From: Pseudopyrenochaeta lycopersici
Lineage: Eukaryota > Ascomycota > Dothideomycetes > Pleosporales > Pseudopyrenochaetaceae
NCBI GenBank assembly: GCA_003313425.1
Contig: NHZP01000028.1
Span: 124,001 to 188,000 of the forward strand
DNA: 64,000 bases
Direction of reading: 5' to 3'
Every line of letters begins with the position of its first letter. Position 1 is the first letter of the stretch. Under the pieces are notes generated by a model. The model was not told where the DNA came from, did no database searches, and was given only the letters and a program-made list of their open reading frames with translations. Shown piece after piece: positions 53,276 to 64,000 of this stretch. The position numbers and the translations under genes are program-made.

Positions 53276-54687
53276 TCTAATGGAGCGCCACATCACTGGG
53301 CTGCATGATGACCTGTGGAGTTCACTCTTGCCATCTCATTCAATGTAGCATACCCAGCATTGTATGCAAAACATGCATTGAATTGAGTAAGTGTAAACTA
53401 CGTGTCTTTTCGTATATGTACGTCCAGCCCGACTGGGCGCCGATCCAATCAGGGTGTGGTAAGTTAGCGCATCTGCCAGATACGCGCGCCATCGGTATAT
53501 GTCAGCCTGCAAAGCGACCCCACCTCGACTCCTTCGCTTCTGGTACTGCATGCATCACCCCACTCGTTCTCCAGCTTCACATGTAGACAGCAGACGATAG
53601 CGGGTCTTTCGCAGCCGCCCAGGTTTACAAAGCAGGAACAAAGAACGCCGAGCAGCTTCAACCCTGATGACAGAAAATCGCCTTCTTGATCCATGGTGCG
53701 TCTCGGGCTCCACTACAGGTCGGTTTTACCCTGGCGAACCCACAATGTAACGATCATCTGGTCTACTGTGTCCATATGCTGGCCATACCTGCGCCATCTC
53801 CCGGCCATTATGTCGCAAAAGTCATGCATATACCTACATACTCACCGCTGGTTTGCAGCTCCGGAGCGGGACGCAGCTCCGGAGCGGGACGCACCTCCCG
53901 CGCTGCGTTCATTACTTGGGCGAAGGCGGAGGAAAGTTCCGTAATGACGCCCATAGGCAAACGTCCCGAGCTTATCCTCACAACACCAAAGTTGATAACT
54001 CTACGAAGAATCCGCAACAGCAGCCAACTAAGGCCCACCACGTATCAACAGACCTAGCTGCGGCCTGTCTCCCGGTCTAACCAGAAGCAATCATGCATCG
54101 GAGGAGCCGCTACGCATGCATATCAGAAGTGGAACTGATGAACTGTTGGTCTCTAACTGGGATAGGCTAACTCTCCGCGCATAGCCTTCTTGCGTCTTTG
54201 GCAACAAATCAGCATTCATTCGTATCTGCAGAATTAAACAGCGCAACAGTACCAAGCAGCCAATGCCTAGGCTCAGTTGCATGTAAGTCGATCACCCCGC
54301 AACGTCCTTGACGCGCGTGGAAAAGATACAGGCTGCCCTGAATGCTTGAACGTAATGCAGAGGTGCATACCACTGACAATTGTCTAGGCCTCACCGCACT
54401 GCTTGGAGAAACACCCTCGGCAATTGGTTCCCACTATTCCATGACAAACTGATTTCCTAGCTTTGTGTTGCAGACGCATTCCGCGTCTCATAGGCGCGCG
54501 CACGAGAGCGCTCGATGGCTTCCTGCTAAGTCCATCCGTGACGACGGAGGAATAGCCTGTACTTTTCCGTACCTCCTAGCTATGTAAGTCATGTTCGCAG
54601 CAATACTAATCTCGCACTGCAGACCTTCGTGTCTTGAAGAATTCCGCGCAAAAAATAAGGTGCGACTCGTCCTATCATCCAGCGACA
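53276..54687. other. Upstream region of the PKS
   Basis: 1.4 kb lie between the methyltransferase and the PKS on the same strand. An 18-bp unit (GCAGCTCCGGAGCGGGAC) is tandemly duplicated at 53855-53890. No gene is seen; the PKS promoter should lie in the right part. Confidence 0.5.
53855..53890. repeat. 18-bp direct tandem duplication
   Basis: Two perfect adjacent copies of GCAGCTCCGGAGCGGGAC. Each copy contains the palindrome CTCCGGAG. Confidence 0.85.
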
Positions 54688-57600
54688 ATGGCTTGCAAAG
54701 ACCCCAAGCCAATGTCGATCGCAGTCATCGGCATTGGGTGCCGCTTTCCAGGCGATGTTACAAGCGGTGAGAAGCTGTGGGACATGTTGGTGGAGAAAAG
54801 GTCTGCAAGGAGCAGAGTGCCCTCGGACCGTTATAATGTTGATGCCTTCTATCACCCAGATGGGGACCGTTACGGAACGGTAAGTAACGTCTTGGCGCCA
54901 TCTCCCGCACGGTTCCTTATTCATGAGTTGCAGGCTGACTGTTTCAGACCAACAACGATGGTGGCCACTTCCTTACTGAAGACATATCCCTGTTCGATGC
55001 GTCATTCTTTTCGATTTCGCCTGCAGAAGCCATGGCAATGGATCCAATGCAGCGGCTTCTGCTGGAGGTGACATACGAAGCGCTCGAGAACTCCGGAACG
55101 CCACTATCCAGAGTGTCGGGATCCAAAACATCATGTTTTGTCGGGTGTTTCACCAAGGATTACGAGGAGATGCAGCGGCGAGACATGGAGTTAGCACCGA
55201 AGTACCAATCTACCGGCGCCTCACAGACCATGCTCTCCAATCGACTAAGTTACTTCTTCGATATGAAGGGCCCGAGCATTACACTGGACACGGCCTGCAG
55301 CAGTGGACTCGTTGCTGTGCACTTGGCCTGCCAGAGTCTGCGAACGGGTGAGAGCTCAATGGCTGTGGTTGGAGGCAGCAATCTCATCTTGAGTCCGGAT
55401 ATCCAGATTGAGATGAGCGACATGCATTTCCTGAGCCCAGACTCAATATCGTACGCCTTTGATGAGCGTGCTAATGGCTACGCGCGAGGAGAGGGCGTTG
55501 GTGCTGTCATATTAAAACCGCTAGATCTCGCATTGCGCGATAACGATCCGATACGAGCCGTCATCCGCGGAACAGCTGCTAGCTCGGACGGACGGACACC
55601 GGGCATCACGATGCCTTCGAAAGACGCACAGATCCATCTCATACGTTCTGCATATAAAGCTGCGGGTTGTGATGTAAGCCAGACAGGATACTTCGAGGCA
55701 CATGGTACAGGCACTGCTGCAGGTGATCCGATCGAAACCGGCGCGATTGGCGAGGTATTCGCGGCACATCGTTCCCTTGCAGCAGACGGTGCGGCGATCC
55801 CTCTTTCAATTGGATCGTTAAAGGCAAACATGGGCCACCTGGAAGGAGCGAGTGGAATTGCTGGCTTAATCAAAGCTGTTCTCAGCGTAGAGAAAGGCAC
55901 AATTGCACCGAACATCTGGTTTCAACGAGGTAACCCCGCCATCGATTTCGAAGGATGGCGGCTACAAGTCCCCACTGAGACGAAGGATTGGCCTTTGGAA
56001 GGCTTGCGACGCGCAAGTGTCAATTCTTTTGGTTACGGAGGGACAAATGCTCACGTCATTGTTGATGATGCGTACCACTACCTCCAGCAATACCGCCGTT
56101 CTGGTGGACACATCAGGAATGACTCGGGCTTCGTCAGTCCTGCCAGCGAAATGACATTCAGTGCCACTCCACGATCACGCTTGTTTCTGCTCTCTGCCAA
56201 TGACGAGCGTGGTCTGGCTTATATGAGGAAATCGCTTGCCGACCACCTCCAAACACAATCCGACTTCGATGAGGGAGGCTTATTGGACAGCCTCGCTTAT
56301 ACCCTTTGTGAACGTCGCTCACGGTTTTCTTACAGTGCAACAATCGTCACAAAAGACAAGCTAGATCTGGAAGGGCGACTGCAAAGTCCTGTCCCAGTTT
56401 CCAGCAGTCGCGCAACACCGCCACGAATAGGTTTCATATTCACTGGTCAAGGTGCCCAATGGTGGGGTATGGGCAGGGAGCTGCTCCATTACCCAATATT
56501 CAAGAACAGCCTACTGAGATGCGATACGATTACGAAAAGTCTGGGCGCTGACTGGTCTCTGATGGAAGAGCTTCTCAAGGATAAAACCACTTCACGAGTC
56601 AGCGAAGCAGAATTCAGCCAGCCGCTCTGTACCGCACTCCAGATTGCTCTCATAGATCTGCTCTCCGCATGGAACGTACACTCCCACTCCGTTATCGGCC
56701 ATTCGAGTGGTGAAATCGCCGCTGCCTATGCCACAGGCGCGTTGAGTTTTGAGTCAGCAATGACTGTTGCGTTCTTTCGTGGCTTATTAACACCAAAAGT
56801 GAAGCGCTTTGGGTACGACGGCCGTATGATGGCTGTCGGCCTTTCTGAAGAAGAAGCAAACAACGAACTCGCTGAGCTGGACGACAAGTTTGGAAAGGCT
56901 GTCGTCGCTTGCATTAACAGTCCTTGTGGCGTAACAGTTTCTGGTGATACTAAAGCTATGGTGGAACTCCACAAGGCCCTAGTCGCCAAAGGTGTCTTTG
57001 CGAGGATGCTTCAAGTAGATACTGCGTATCACTCGCATCATATGCAGGCAATCGCTGAAGAATATCTTGCGCGGCTCCAAGAGGCACGCGTTGTACCACA
57101 AGATGGAGAGCAACAGGCGACAATGTTCTCTTCAGTCACAGAAGACGTTGTCGACCAGCGCCAGCTAGGCGCCGAATACTGGGTATCGAACCTTGTTGGC
57201 TGCGTACGCTTCTCTGGTGCGTTAGAAAAGCTCTGCTCAATGCCGTCGGTAGATGAGAGTTACGGAGTAGAAGTAATACTGGAAGTTGGACCCCATGCCC
57301 TATTCAAACTCCCCGTCCGAGAGATTCTCGAAAACACATTCGGAGAAAAGTCGCACATCCAATACCTCTCCACACTCATCCGCAACAAACCTGCCGATGC
57401 CACTGCGCTGGAAGCAGTTGGCCACCTGTGCGCCAACAGCTACCCAGTCAATCTTCACGCAGTCAATTTCCCAAGTGAGCCGAAACAGTCCCTATGCGTC
57501 CTGACAGATCTTCCTCGGTATCCTTGGAACCACACTCGCAGCTACTGGTGCGAGTCCCGACTCAGCCGTGATTACCGTCTTCGGCAATTCGCTAGAACTG

Positions 57601-60600
57601 ACATTCTTGGTGCACCAGTCTATGACTGGAACCCGATCGAACCTCGCTTCAGGAATTTCCTGCGACCTCGAGAGCAGCCCTGGCTTAGAGACCATGTCGT
57701 TCAGGGCGACGTCTTATTTCCAGCTTGCGGCTACCTCTGTATGGCAATAGAAGCTTGCAGACAGATGTGCATTATTGCACCATCGACATTCTTACCCCAA
57801 GGATCTAAGAACGTATTGGAGTACAGGCTACGAGAGGTCAGTATCTCTAGAGCACTAGTCGTCCCCGAATCCGATGAAGGTGTCGAAATCTCATTCTCCA
57901 TGCGTTGCCAATCGAGCAGCGGCACTGCGCTATCAGACGTATGGCACGAGTTTCGTGTCTTCTCGTATTCCAACGATGGAGGATGGGTTGAGAATTGTCG
58001 GGGTCTTGTTTTCCTGTCGACCCAAGCGACTGGCGACGATGATCTGACGCAGGCATGCCTGAGTGAATGGACAGAAGCGCGTGCAGACGGCACGCAAAAT
58101 ATTGAGCCGAAGAGCTTCTATGAGAGCGTCGACGCCATTGGTCTCTCGTACGGACCGTTATTCCAAGGCCTCCAAAGCATAACCATCGATCCTCATGTTC
58201 CCGCTCAAGTTGCCGGGGTGATCGAAGTGACCAACACGCGGATCGCCAATCCGAAAGAGTTTGAGCATGATCGATTATTACATCCTGCTACTCTAGATAG
58301 CTTTCTTCAGCTCGCACTTGCAGCCCTTGGGGGTCCCGAACTTCGTAAACTGAAGGCTGCAATGGTGCCCACATTCATGGAAGAAATATCGATTTCTGCA
58401 GATATCGCCGCCCAAATCGGCGACCAACTCAACGTTGTAGTAAGCGCCCAGCGACATGGATCAAGAGAAGCGAAAGCCAACATCTTCGCCCTGGATCCAT
58501 CCACTTCGAAGCCAGTGGTGCTCATGGATGGGTTCAAGTTTGTTGCTATCAATGGTGCCGATGAGCCTATCGAGGTGCAGTCATTGGCAAAGCACTGCTA
58601 CAAGCCGATCTGGGAGCCTGATGTGGGACTCATTGACCGCCAAAACCTGGACCGGGAGCTACAAGCGGCACCGCGACCAGATGATCGACCGAAGACTGTC
58701 AAGCAACTGGAGTTGCTGTCGTACTATTTCATTGATAAAGCCCTTCGCGAAGTCAACGACGATGAAGTATCTACCATGCTTCCTCACAATCAAAAGTTCT
58801 ATCGGAACCTGTGCGAGCTGCGAGACGCTGTGTTAGCGAAGACACATCCACAGCAAACAGATGAGTGGCACCAGCTTCACAACCCGGAGACTGCCACTAA
58901 ACTTCAGACCCTTGTGGAGTACTATCGAAATCATCAGACGGCGTATGATGGCAAGCTTCTAGTACGAGTAGGGGAGGCCCTACATTCAGTATTCAGACAA
59001 GAGGTCGAACCTCTCGCGTTGATGATGCAGGAGAATCTGCTGGAAGACTACTACACCACTGCCGTCGGAATGCCCAATACATATGCGCAGATATCCCGAT
59101 ACGTCACCATGCTTTCCCATAAGTATCCCAACCTAGACTATCTCGAGATCGGCGCTGGTACGGGTGGTGCGACGGTTCCGATGCTTCAAGGGCTGAAGGG
59201 CTGTGAAGATATCCACACGTACCCGCGACTGAAGTCGTACACATACACCGACATTTCATCCTACTTCTTCCAACGCGCCGCAGAGAAGTTTGAGGACTTC
59301 TCGCAGTTCATGAACTTTAAGAAGCTCGATGTCGAGCAAGATCCTGAAACACAGGACTTCAAGCCTGCGTCCTACGATGTTATCGTTGCAGCCAACGTAC
59401 TCCACGCCACATCCGACATGCATCGCACGATGGCACATGCACGGAAGCTTTTACGGCCAGGAGGCAAACTCATCCTTCTTGAAATGACCAATCGCCTTCT
59501 TGCAGCCTCAGTCATCTTTGGCACACTACCAGGCTGGTGGAACGCATCGGAAGAGTGGCGGACTGATGGCCCGCTGCTCACTGAGACTCAGTGGGAAGAT
59601 GTGCTGCGCTCTACTGGTTTCGGTAGTCTTCAAGCAAGTAGCCCGGATGTACTGGACCCACTGGAGGAGGGTACAAGGCTCATGATAGCCACGGCCGTCG
59701 AAACCAAGTCAACTCTCTGCAGTGGCTTGCCCAGGCCGCCAGAGAACCCTCTCATTACCATCCTGTGCTCCGACTTTCCGATCAAGATGAACGGGCTGGA
59801 CATGCCGTTGGCGCTTAAGGTCAGGATGGAAAAGGCAGGCCTTCAAGTACAGCTTGCGTCGCTATCTAGGCTGAAACAGCGAGATATAACCGGCACAATC
59901 TGCGTCAGCTTTGTTGAGCTTGATGAACCACTCTTCGCCAGCCCTTCGACTGGTCAATTGAAGACCCTCCAGCGCTTCGCTGACATATCCACGGGTCTAA
60001 TTTGGGTGACTCGTGGAGCAGCGTCTTCCAACCCCGAGCGCCCTGAGCTTGCAATTTTCCAGGGGCTTGCTCGTACCTTGAGAGCAGAGCATGAAGCATT
60101 CTCTTGTATCACTATCGATCTAGATGCGGAGAAGAAGTTACCTGCCAAGGGCGTCGCTGACCTTTTGTACCGCATATACGACAAGCAATTGAGCCCAGGA
60201 TCTTACTCTGTGTCTCATGACGGCGAATTCATTGAGAGAGGGGGCGTGCTTCATATCAAGCGCGCAATTGAGGATGAGAGGTCGAATAAGTTCGTTGCTA
60301 GACGCACCGATCCGTTATCGCTGCCACCACAGCTGGAGGATATTGTACAAAGAGATCGCCGGCTGAAGCTCAAAGTCTCCAACTCAGGCCTGAAGGGGCC
60401 TTTTGTCTTCGAAGACGATTCGATAGCGAAACGGCCGTTGTTGCCTCAAGAAGTTGAGGTCGAAGTTCAAGCTGCCAGTCTCGACTCAAAGGACATCCAA
60501 ATACTTAGTGGTGAACTTTCGAATCAAAACTTAGGCCAAGAGTGCGCGGGTGTTGTTACAAAGATTGGTAATACCGTTTCAGGTCTCTCGGTGGGTGATC

Positions 60601-62576
60601 GTGTCACTGCCTGGTGCACCGGCACTTTCGCCACGCATGTCCGCACTCCAGCAACTTTTGTGCACAGAATTCCCGATGATGCGAGCTTTGGGGCCGCCGC
60701 GAGCATTCCAGTAGCTTATTCTACTGCCTTTCATGCCTTGGTACACACAGCGTGCATAGAGGCTGATGATACAGTCCTCGTTCACGAAGCTGCAGCTCCT
60801 GTCGGTCAAGCTGCCCTTCTGATCGCCTCGATGCTTGGAGCAGTTATCTTCGTGACTGTCAATTCGGCCGAGGAGAAGACTCATCTCACAGAGTCATACG
60901 GTGTTGATCCAAGCCGAATCTTCTCCAGTCAAGATCTGAAGTTTGTTGTTCCAGTCCGGCGAGCAACAATGGGCCGTGGTGTGGATGTTGCTTTGAATAC
61001 GCTTTCAGGCGAAGCACTTCAGGCTACATTCAGCTGCGTCGCACCCTTCGGCAAATTTATTGATCTTGCAAAGGACAACTCACAGACCAATGTGCGGCTG
61101 GAAATGGCTCCATTCGACAAGAGTGTGTCATTCACGTCCGTCAACATGGCATACCTGCGTCAACAGAATGTCAAACTTGCCGGCAGAATCTTCCAGGAGG
61201 CGATGAAGTTCGTTATGAACAAGAAGTTGCAAGCAGTTTCGCCGATCGACTTGAGGTCATGGTCAAAGTTGACTGAAGCAATCGAAATGGTGCAGAATGA
61301 GAAGTATACGAGCAGAGCGATCATGGTCCCGACCACAGGTGATCAGGTCTTAGTAAGCACCTCATATTACCATTTCTTTCGAAATGGAAGGCTGACAGGT
61401 TTTTAGGTTGCACAGAAACCGCCCGAGAGCATCCTCTTTAACTCAGACGTATCCTACCTCCTCGCCGGCGGTCTCGGTGGTCTAGGGCGCAGCATATCTC
61501 GCTGGCTAACCACCCACGGTGCCAAAAACCTAATCTTCGTCTCCCGCTCTGGTGCTTCTTCCGCCGAAGCATCGTCTTTCATCTCCTCCCTCGAAGACTC
61601 CGGCATTCGCACCGCAGTTCTCCAGTGCGACATCTCCGATGCATTCGCCCTCTCATCCACTCTCTCAGACACCTTGAAGACCTTCCCACCTATCCGCGGC
61701 GTCATACAGGGCGCCATGACACTCAACGACTCGCTGTTCAGTAGCATGACGCATGAACAGTGGACATCAACCATCTTCCCCAAAGTCCACGGTTCAAAGA
61801 ACCTCCACGAAGCCACACTCTCCCAACCCTTGGATTTCTTCATCCTCCTCTCCTCTCTCCACTCCTTCATCGGCAATGCAGGACAATCAAACTACGCCGC
61901 GGGCTGTGCCTATCAAGTCGCACTGGCCAAGTATCGCAATAACCTAGGCTTGCCGGCCACGGCAATTGATCTAGGTATTGTCGGCGGCGTGGGATATGTG
62001 GTAGAGAAGAAGGAGAGCGGAAAAAAGATCAAAGTGCAAGAGTTCAAACACATTAACGAAGCAGAGATGCTAGCACTTATCGAATTGGGAATCCGACAGC
62101 CAATGACCGGCCATTTAGTTACGGGACTGGACTCTTATCTCGACATCGCAACGATGGAGAAGGAAGGCAATATGCCGTTCTTCGCAAGGGATCCAGTACT
62201 AAGTCATCTCGACTACCTTCGCCCGCATCTCAAGACCGAAACTACAGTGCAGTCTACAAACGACGGGGCAACGCCAGCTTCCCTCTCGCTGGCCGCTCAA
62301 CTCGCCTCCGCGCCGTCCACCGAGCAGGCGAAATATTATATCCAGACTGCCCTCATCAATAAGCTTTCTCGTAGCTTAATGACGGATCCGTCTGAGCTGG
62401 ATGCTATTCGCTCGATGAGCGCGTATGGAACCGACTCTCTGGTTGCCGTCGAGATGAAGAACTGGATCCAGCGCGAGACCAAGGTGACAGTCAGTGTATT
62501 TGACATCTTGCAGGCGACGAGTATTGCAAGTTTAGTTGAGAGAATTGCTGAACGGGTTGGTGGCAAGAGCGAGTGA
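54688..62576 (+). CDS. Highly reducing type I polyketide synthase (KS-AT-DH-MT-ER-KR-ACP)
   Basis: This is an iterative PKS building a reduced, C-methylated chain. Exons 54688-54879, 54948-61352 and 61407-62576 join to 2588 aa; the introns are 68 and 54 bp in phase 0. KS: active Cys181 (DTACSSGL), His in EAHGTGT and NMGHLE. AT: Ser650 in GHSSG. DH: His980 (HVVQGDVLFP) and Asp1181 (HPATLDSFLQL). C-methyltransferase: EIGAGTGGA near 1462. ER near 1890-2190, where the usual GGVGQ loop reads HEAAAPVGQAA. KR: GGLGGLG near 2218 and Tyr2362 (GQSNYAAG). ACP: Ser2543 (GTDSLVAVEM). It ends after the ACP with no thioesterase, as is normal for this class. The methyltransferase lies upstream on the same strand; no other tailoring gene or regulator is in the window. 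The product cannot be predicted. Confidence 0.95.
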
Positions 62577-62787
62577 GAGCGAGAGCGAGGCCAGTAAAAG
62601 GAAAGTCAAAAATTGCGGAGGATGAAAAGGGATATGAGATTGCAACAACGAAGTGAGAACCATGTGCCCAGGTATGGTCAGAGCTGTACTCAACTATTCA
62701 ACTATCGCGGATATCAATACTGGCTTTTTTGTTGGTATATCCCCTACTCGGGCCCTTGCGGTCACTGCGTGATTTTTCAGAGAAAAA

Positions 62788-62807
62788 GCCCGTGCAAAGG
62801 CACGGGC
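62788..62807. repeat. Perfect 8-bp hairpin with AAAG loop
   Basis: GCCCGTGC and GCACGGGC pair over an AAAG loop. It lies about 115 bp past the stop of the minus-strand transposase at 62921 and 40 bp inside a TA at 62745-62746 that could be the element border. It could be a subterminal structure of the transposon or a transcript terminator-like hairpin. Confidence 0.7.
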
Positions 62808-62810
62808 CTC

Positions 62811-62843
62811 CTAGCTCAACGATCATCCCTAGCTCAACGATCA
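62811..62843. repeat. Direct repeat of CTAGCTCAACGATCA, period 18
   Basis: Two copies of the 15-mer start at 62811 and 62829, between the hairpin and the transposase gene. Repeated subterminal motifs are common transposase-binding sites. Confidence 0.75.
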
Positions 62844-62920
62844 CGACGCAGGTGCTTCAACTCTCATACAAATTTATATAGGAAATAAAGTACTAATGTC
62901 GCGCAAATTGATACAATATG

Positions 62921-64000
62921 TCAACTAGAGTCTCCTGCATCGCTACTTTCAATTTCAAAGTCAACCTCGCTGTCGTTACTTATATCATCGAGCTCGCTTT
63001 CAACAACCGTAGCCTGTGTATCTAGCTGATCAAGGGCTCGATTGTTAGCGTTCCTGTAGTATTCTTCCCATTCTTTTGCCTTAATAGCAGCTGTAACCTT
63101 TGAGTTATAAGGATCGTTGATACTACGCGTGACAAGCCCTTGTTGCACTGCCGTAGTAAGCATATCCTCAGATAGGTCAGAGCGTGGTCTGAACGGCCCC
63201 CGTTTAGTCAGCTTCTCCATACAAACTGCTGCGGCAGCTTGACAATCGTCAGGATCAAGTAGACCAAGTCCTTCCGTAACGAAGATTGGCGTTCCAGCGA
63301 GATGTCTCTTCCGGATCCTTGAGGCAGCGGCACGGATTGATGGCAGAAGCCTTTTGTACTTATTACAAAGTACTCTCGCCTCGCGATCCTTCCGTATTTG
63401 AAGGTCCTTCTCCTGCCTTGTAATCTCATCTTCCTTACGCTTCTTCACTATTGCTCGAGCATCTGAAGCGTAAACAACACCTCCTTTAAACGTAAGCTTG
63501 CGCCTTGTACGCCTCCGTCGCTCCTCACGAGCAATCTCGGCCGCCTTCGTATGCCCAAGTTGACGTCTGAAGCTCTCCGCCGTAGCAGCCCACGCAGTAG
63601 CAGTGATAAGCGTCTTCTCAATATCGATAGCTTGAGATGGTGGCAGCGTATCCTTGATGACGCCTCGGATCATTTTCATCTGAGCCTCAAGAGTCGGTAG
63701 ATCGTTTGGCATTGACCAGGTTTTAGTTCCAGGCTTAAGCACGGGTATTTGAGCTGATTTAGGGCAACTCTCTCTCCATTTTAGCTTGTAGAGCTTGTTC
63801 CTAGTCTCCTTGTAGCTCCAACGGAGTTCCCGATCTCTTGAGCTATTCGATGAAACACTATCCTTATCTAGATCTGATGAGTTAAAGGTAGGTGTTTGAG
63901 GACGCGTGACTTCAGGATCCTCAAATTCCACTGGTCGAACACGTTTTGGTGGGCTAGATGTAGTCTCCCAGTCGCGAAGCTTCTTCAAAACAACCTCTGG
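62921..64000 (-). CDS. Fot1/pogo-type transposase, C-terminal part (runs off the window)
   Basis: The frame is open to the right edge of the window, where it reads PEVVLKKLRDWE. That matches the NPEVVL block that follows the DDE catalytic core of Fot1-like transposases, so the catalytic domain must lie beyond 64000. The visible 355+ residues are the C-terminal tail: a Ser/Thr/Pro linker, then charged helices (AEIAREERRRRTRRKLTFKG, GVVYASDARAIVKKRKEDE) and an acidic end. It is a different protein from the Fot1-type transposase at 9635-11479. No stop or frameshift is present in the visible part. Confidence 0.7.
   Translation of the reverse strand, partial: PEVVLKKLRDWETTSSPPKRVRPVEFEDPEVTRPQTPTFNSSDLDKDSVSSNSSRDRELRWSYKETRNKLYKLKWRESCPKSAQIPVLKPGTKTWSMPNDLPTLEAQMKMIRGVIKDTLPPSQAIDIEKTLITATAWAATAESFRRQLGHTKAAEIAREERRRRTRRKLTFKGGVVYASDARAIVKKRKEDEITRQEKDLQIRKDREARVLCNKYKRLLPSIRAAASRIRKRHLAGTPIFVTEGLGLLDPDDCQAAAAVCMEKLTKRGPFRPRSDLSEDMLTTAVQQGLVTRSINDPYNSKVTAAIKAKEWEEYYRNANNRALDQLDTQATVVESELDDISNDSEVDFEIESSDAGDSS

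Larger units (their letters stand above)
62577..62920. other. PKS 3' flank and terminal region of a Fot1-like element
   Basis: The region contains a perfect hairpin at 62788-62807 and a duplicated 15-mer at 62811-62843. A plus-strand frame at 62613-62888 runs through these repeats and is not considered a gene. Confidence 0.55.

Noticed and set aside
62613..62888. 91-codon frame after the PKS
   Set aside because: It crosses the hairpin and direct repeats of the transposon end, so it is fortuitous.

Overview
This window reads as nuclear DNA of a filamentous ascomycete. Spliced genes carry very short GT..AG introns (about 46-103 bp, many with a CTAAC/CTAAT-like branch site). The protein families are typical of Pezizomycotina: a highly reducing polyketide synthase, DUF7492-type secreted proteins, F-box-like LPxELR proteins, Fot1/pogo, MULE, Helitron, Tad-type LINE and Ty1/copia elements. 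Dothideomycetes is my best guess, made from remembered family resemblance and not from a search.

Layout. 1-11.5 kb is a transposon nest. It holds a solo LTR (884-1021, TSD ACCGC), then a Mutator-like (MULE) element with perfect 68-bp terminal inverted repeats (1062-9430). The left repeat of that MULE was split by an intact Ty1/copia element (1103-6590, identical 186-bp LTRs, TSD TCCCC). A Fot1/pogo-type transposase follows (9635-11479). 11.6-16.9 kb holds small host-type genes: a C2H2 zinc-finger protein with a frame break, a PD-(D/E)XK/Uma2-like protein, an unknown conserved-looking protein and a three-exon RNase H. 17.6-27.3 kb is an autonomous Helitron: a 2334-aa Rep-helicase in three exons, with a divergently transcribed 456-aa, three-exon partner gene of unknown function beside it.

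28-46.6 kb mixes single genes with small repeats. The genes are a Pot1/Cdc13-like OB-fold protein, an acidic protein, a coiled-coil/NLS protein, a single-BIR protein, an unknown 287-aa protein, two LPxELR-type proteins, a nucleoside 2-deoxyribosyltransferase-like protein and a secreted LPMO-like protein. The repeats are two copies of a TA-flanked MITE, a degenerate third relative, and two fragments of one Tad-like LINE that share the same 3' end.

46.6-51.7 kb is gene-poor and contains only a probable decayed solo LTR. 51.7-62.6 kb holds an O-methyltransferase with a one-base frame break and, in the same orientation, a complete three-exon highly reducing PKS (KS-AT-DH-MT-ER-KR-ACP, 2588 aa). 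Together they look like a minimal polyketide locus. The last kilobase is the 3' end of another Fot1-like transposase that runs off the window, followed by a terminal region with a perfect hairpin.

No tRNA or rRNA gene and no CRISPR array was seen. Intact long ORFs in the copia, MULE, Fot1 and Helitron elements argue for recent activity and against strong repeat-induced point mutation here. Splice sites, frame breaks and domain calls come from reading the sequence by eye; no database search was run.
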